From contig NZ_FNAJ01000007.1 in NCBI RefSeq assembly GCF_900101905.1, positions 186,001-250,000 on the forward strand: a stretch of DNA of 64,000 nucleotides. The letters are read 5' to 3'. The stretch's first letter is position 1; every line of letters begins with the position of its first letter. A program made the translations under genes and the position numbers. Positions 60,791-64,000 of this stretch are shown in pieces. Under the pieces are notes generated by a model that was not told where the DNA came from, made no database searches, and saw only the letters and a program-made list of their open reading frames with translations. The DNA is from Myxococcus virescens. GTDB lineage: Bacteria > Myxococcota > Myxococcia > Myxococcales > Myxococcaceae.

Positions 60791-62543
60791 CCTCAACGTG
60801 CTGTGGGCGCGCGCGTTGCTGGAAGAGCTCGTGCGCGGTGGGGTTCGTCACGCGGTGGTGTGTCCGGGGTCCCGGTCATCGCCCCTGGCCCTGGCCTGCG
60901 CCGGGACGGAGGGGCTGCGCACGTGGTCCGTCATCGACGAGCGCAGCGCGGGCTTCTTCGCCCTGGGGCTCGCGAAGCAGTCGCGCGCGCCGGCCGTGGT
61001 GGTGGCGACCAGCGGCACCGCGGGCGCGCACTTCTACCCGGCGGTCATCGAGGCCGCGCTGTCTCACGTGCCCCTGGTGGTGCTGACGGCGGACCGGCCC
61101 CTGGAGCTTCAGGGCTGGGGCGCGCCGCAGACCGTGCCACAGGCGCGCTTCTTCGGAGAGCACTCGCGCTTCTACGCGGACCTCGGTCAGCCCGAGGCGC
61201 ATGACGCGGCGTTGATTCACATGCGTGCCACCGTTGCCCGCGCGGTCGTCAGCGCGTGGCGCGCGCCGCGGGGCGCCGTGCAGCTCAACGTCCCGTTCCG
61301 CGAGCCGCTGGCCCCCATCGCCGAGCCCTTTCCCGAGGCCGCCCTGAGCGCGCTCGCGAAGTCGGGCCGCGCCGGCGCGCCGCTGACGCGCATCGTCCCG
61401 CCCGAGCCGGTACCAGACGCGGCCACCTTGGACGAGGTGCGCCGCCGGATTGCCGCGACCACTCGCGGCGTCATCGTGTGTGGCCCGCGCGATGAGATGG
61501 ATGGATTCGCGGCGGCCATCAGCGCGCTGTCGCAGGCCACGGGCTATCCCGTGCTGGCCGAGTCCACCTCGCAGGCCCGCTATGGCGGCGGCCCGCTCAC
61601 GCTGTCCTATTACGACGCGATGTTGCGGCACGCGCCGTTCGCGAAGGCGCACCGTCCGGAGCTGGTGTTGCGCTTCGGGGGCGCGCTCACGCCGAAGGTG
61701 CCTCAGCAGTGGCTGGACGGCTCGGGCGCGGACATCGTCCTCTTCAGTGACGGCGGCGGGTTGTTCGACCCGGCGCACCGCGCGTCCACGGTCGTGGAGG
61801 GCTCGGCGGTGGCGGCCTGTGAGGCCCTGACGCGAGGACTCGCGCGCGGCGCGGGGCCGTGGGCACGAGGCTTCCTGGCCGCGGAGCAACGGGTGCGCAC
61901 GGCGCTGGAGGCCGCGTTCGCGGAGCAGCCCGACGTGCTCTCCGAGCCGCGTATCGCTCGCGAGGTGGTGGCGGCGCTTCCCGCGGGCGCGCCGCTCTTC
62001 GTATCCAGCAGCATGCCCATCCGCGACCTGGATGCCTTCGCTCCGGCGGGCACGGTGCCGCTGCGGGTGCTGGCCAATCGAGGGGCCAACGGAATCGACG
62101 GCATTGTCTCCAGCGCGCTCGGCATGGCGGCCGCGGCGGGCCGGCCCGCGGTGCTGCTCACGGGGGACCTGGCGTTGCTGCATGACGTGGGAGCCTTCGT
62201 CACCGCGTCGCGCACGCGAGTGCCGCTCACGGTGGTGGCGGTGAACAACGATGGGGGCGGCATCTTCTCGTTCCTCCCCATCGCCCAGGTCGCGCCGCGG
62301 GACACGTTCGAGACGCTCTTCGGTACGCCGCACGGGGTGGACCTGTCCCACGCGGCGGCGCTGGGCGGCGCCCGGCTCCACCGACCGGAGACGCCCGTTG
62401 CGCTCAGGTCGGCCGTGCGCGAGGGCCTGGAGGGCGGGCTCCACCTGGTGGAAGTGCGCGTGGACCGCAACGCGAATGTGGATGAGCACCGGCGGCTGTT
62501 CGCTCGAATGGCGGCCTCACTGGGAGAAGGACCATGGGCGTGA
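60774..62543 (+). CDS. menD: SEPHCHC synthase (MenD)
   Basis: 589 residues from ATG 60774. A thiamine diphosphate enzyme joining 2-oxoglutarate to isochorismate. Features: VVCPGSRSSPLALA, RSAGFFALGLAK, TSGTAGAHFYPAVIEA, LTADRPLELQ, the C-terminal ThDP motif TGDLALLHDVGAF...NNDGGGIFSFLP, and EHRRLF at the end. Length is typical. It overlaps menF upstream and menH downstream (10 bases). Confidence 0.96.
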   Translation: MSSDANLNVLWARALLEELVRGGVRHAVVCPGSRSSPLALACAGTEGLRTWSVIDERSAGFFALGLAKQSRAPAVVVATSGTAGAHFYPAVIEAALSHVPLVVLTADRPLELQGWGAPQTVPQARFFGEHSRFYADLGQPEAHDAALIHMRATVARAVVSAWRAPRGAVQLNVPFREPLAPIAEPFPEAALSALAKSGRAGAPLTRIVPPEPVPDAATLDEVRRRIAATTRGVIVCGPRDEMDGFAAAISALSQATGYPVLAESTSQARYGGGPLTLSYYDAMLRHAPFAKAHRPELVLRFGGALTPKVPQQWLDGSGADIVLFSDGGGLFDPAHRASTVVEGSAVAACEALTRGLARGAGPWARGFLAAEQRVRTALEAAFAEQPDVLSEPRIAREVVAALPAGAPLFVSSSMPIRDLDAFAPAGTVPLRVLANRGANGIDGIVSSALGMAAAAGRPAVLLTGDLALLHDVGAFVTASRTRVPLTVVAVNNDGGGIFSFLPIAQVAPRDTFETLFGTPHGVDLSHAAALGGARLHRPETPVALRSAVREGLEGGLHLVEVRVDRNANVDEHRRLFARMAASLGEGPWA

Positions 62544-63391
62544 AGCTGGCTTACGAGACGTGGGGTGAGGGCTCCCGTCCGCTCGTGTTGCTGCACGGCT
62601 TCACCGGCAGCCGCAGGGCCTTCGACGGGCTGCGTCCGCTCCTGGGCCGCGATGTGCGCGCGGTGGCGGTGGACCTCCCCGGTCATGGGGCCACGCCGCT
62701 GCCGGACCAGCGGGGGCGTGAGGCCTTCGTGGAAACGGTGGACGCGCTCGTCGCGCTGGTGGACTCGCTGGGACAGGGACCCGTGGACCTGCTGGGCTAT
62801 TCGCAGGGGGCACGCGTGGCGCTGGCGGCGGCCGTGCGCGCGCCGGACCGCTTTGGTCGGCTCATCATGGAGAGCGGCTCGCCAGGGCTGCATCGGCGCC
62901 AGGAGCGCGCGGCCCGGCGTGAGGCGGACGGACAGCTGGCGGCCTTCATCCGTTCGCGAGGCGTGGACGCCTTCGTGGACCGCTGGGAGCAATTGCCGCT
63001 GTTCGACGGCCTGCGCCAGCTCCCGCAGGAGCGCAAGGACGCGCTGCGCTCACAGCGCCGCGCCTGCACGGCGGAGGGGCTCGCGGGCGCGCTGGAGTGT
63101 CTGGGGCTGGGCGTCCAGCCGGATTTCTGGCCGGAGCTGCATGCCCAGCGGCTGCCCACGCTGCTGCTGACGGGCGCTTTGGATTCGAAGTTCACCCAGA
63201 TTGCCCGCCGCATGGCCACGGAGCTGCCGGTGGTCTGGCGCCACGCCTTCGAAGGCTGTGGCCACGCGCCGCACCTGGAGGCGCCGGAGGCCTATGCCCG
63301 TGAAGTCCTCGGGTTCCTCCAGACGCCCTGGTACGAGGCCCCGCAGTTCGACAGTCCCATGACCGCGCGCGAGGGAAGGGTGACGTCGTGA
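62534..63391 (+). CDS. menH: SHCHC synthase (MenH-like alpha/beta hydrolase)
   Basis: 285 residues from ATG 62534. An alpha/beta-hydrolase fold: [29 protein letters not shown], the nucleophile elbow [13 protein letters not shown], the acid in [10 protein letters not shown] and the catalytic His in [13 protein letters not shown]. Its place between menD and menA fits MenH, which eliminates pyruvate from SEPHCHC. Annotation rests on position plus fold; the motif set alone is shared by many hydrolases. Confidence 0.88.
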   Translation: MGVKLAYETWGEGSRPLVLLHGFTGSRRAFDGLRPLLGRDVRAVAVDLPGHGATPLPDQRGREAFVETVDALVALVDSLGQGPVDLLGYSQGARVALAAAVRAPDRFGRLIMESGSPGLHRRQERAARREADGQLAAFIRSRGVDAFVDRWEQLPLFDGLRQLPQERKDALRSQRRACTAEGLAGALECLGLGVQPDFWPELHAQRLPTLLLTGALDSKFTQIARRMATELPVVWRHAFEGCGHAPHLEAPEAYAREVLGFLQTPWYEAPQFDSPMTAREGRVTS

Positions 63392-64000
63392 GCACGTCGA
63401 TTCCGGCGCATGGCCCGCTGTCGGTGAAGCCCCGTCCCGGGGTGAAGCACTGGGTGATGGCGGCGCGTCCCAAGACGCTGACGGCGGCGTTGGTGCCGGT
63501 GTTGGTGGGCACGGGGCTCGCGTTCGGCTCGGGCGTGGGGCGCCTGCTGCCCGCGTTGGCGGCGCTGCTGGGCGCGGTGCTCATCCAGATTGGCACCAAC
63601 TTCATCAACGACTACTACGACTTCAAGAAGGGCGCCGACACGCACGAACGGCTGGGCCCTCAGCGCGTGACGCAGAGTGGCCTCATCGCGCCGGGCACCG
63701 TGCTGGCAGGCGCGGGCGTGTGCTTCGCGCTGGCCACGGCCGTGGGCCTGTACCTGGTGGTGGTGGGCGGCTGGCCCATCATCGCCATCGGCCTGGCGTC
63801 GCTGCTGTGCGGCTACGCATACACGGGCGGCCCCTTTCCCCTGGGCTACAATGGCCTGGGTGACGTGTTCGTCTTCATCTTCTTCGGCCTGGTGGCGGTG
63901 ACGGGGACCTACTACGTGCAGGCGGGGACGGTAGACCCCGCGGCGTGGTGGGCGGCGGTGCCCGTGGGCGCAAGCGGCACCATGCTCATCGTCGTCAACA
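63388..64000 (+). CDS. menA: 1,4-dihydroxy-2-naphthoate polyprenyltransferase, 3'-truncated by window edge
   Basis: 204 codons visible, from GTG 63388 overlapping the menH stop (GTGA); the gene continues beyond the window. UbiA-family membrane prenyltransferase: [17 protein letters not shown], the first Asp-rich motif [15 protein letters not shown], several membrane helices and the family motif [23 protein letters not shown]. MenA attaches the prenyl tail to dihydroxynaphthoate. menE, menB and menC are not visible and may follow. Confidence 0.93.
   Translation, partial: MSTSIPAHGPLSVKPRPGVKHWVMAARPKTLTAALVPVLVGTGLAFGSGVGRLLPALAALLGAVLIQIGTNFINDYYDFKKGADTHERLGPQRVTQSGLIAPGTVLAGAGVCFALATAVGLYLVVVGGWPIIAIGLASLLCGYAYTGGPFPLGYNGLGDVFVFIFFGLVAVTGTYYVQAGTVDPAAWWAAVPVGASGTMLIVVN

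Noticed and set aside
1-64000. CRISPR arrays, insertion sequences or prophage genes
   Set aside because: No regularly spaced repeats, transposase or phage structural motifs were recognised anywhere in the window.

Overview
The window is about 64 kb of very GC-rich chromosome with third codon positions almost all G or C. Its gene content (many Cys-anchored lipoproteins, paralogous DnaK- and SPOR-type proteins, bifunctional aro genes, menaquinone synthesis) points to a myxobacterium of the Myxococcus/Corallococcus group. That assignment is inferred from family content and style, not from a database search. No rRNA, CRISPR array, insertion sequence or prophage was seen. There are two tRNA genes: Val-CAC at 10261 and Arg-CCT at 27643 on the minus strand.

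Layout. 1-10.2 kb: a partial membrane-anchored TPR-like protein, a family 2 glycosyltransferase, a cell-wall hydrolase-like lipoprotein, a repeat lipoprotein, a UvrD/PcrA helicase, and a short Hsp70 followed by an SCP2-like protein and a small helical protein. 10.2-14.8 kb: tRNA-Val, TerC, a lipoprotein with a probable concanavalin-like domain, and a metallo-beta-lactamase/Rieske fusion resembling CMP-sialic acid hydroxylase with the domain order reversed. 14.9-19.2 kb: a four-gene operon (processive glycosyltransferase, HlyD-like adaptor, TolC-like channel, secreted jelly-roll protein) that looks like a synthase-dependent polysaccharide exporter. 19.4-23.3 kb: Sfp-type phosphopantetheinyl transferase, type II thioesterase, APS kinase and a CmlA-like di-iron hydroxylase, which are accessory enzymes of non-ribosomal peptide synthesis without a synthetase in view. 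23.4-27.6 kb: an accessory region of small lipoproteins, a visibly less GC-rich and partly decayed stretch with a PD-(D/E)xK-like ORF, a lipoprotein carrying a complete JAMM metalloprotease motif, and a pair of overlapping ORFs.

27.9-49 kb is mainly housekeeping: desaturase, CCA-adding enzyme, mnmA, an HU/IHF protein, a SPOR protein, a cupin, two nucleotide-sugar SDR enzymes behind a ribbon-helix-helix gene, lepA-lepB, pyrB-pyrC-carA, pyruvate kinase and a bifunctional-nuclease-domain protein. 49-52.5 kb holds an acyl-CoA ligase and citrate synthase.

52.5-64 kb is a striking divergon. Minus strand: DAHP synthase, menG/ubiE, shikimate kinase, a fused dehydroquinate dehydratase-shikimate dehydrogenase, aroC, aroB and aroA, each stop overlapping the next start. 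This covers the shikimate pathway from DAHP synthase to chorismate synthase. Plus strand: menF-menD-menH-menA, which carries chorismate towards menaquinone. A perfect 9-bp inverted repeat lies between the two transcription units.

The most interesting candidates are the synthase-dependent polysaccharide operon, the reversed CMAH-like fusion, the orphan CmlA-like hydroxylase neighbourhood, the JAMM lipoprotein pair and the aro/men divergon.
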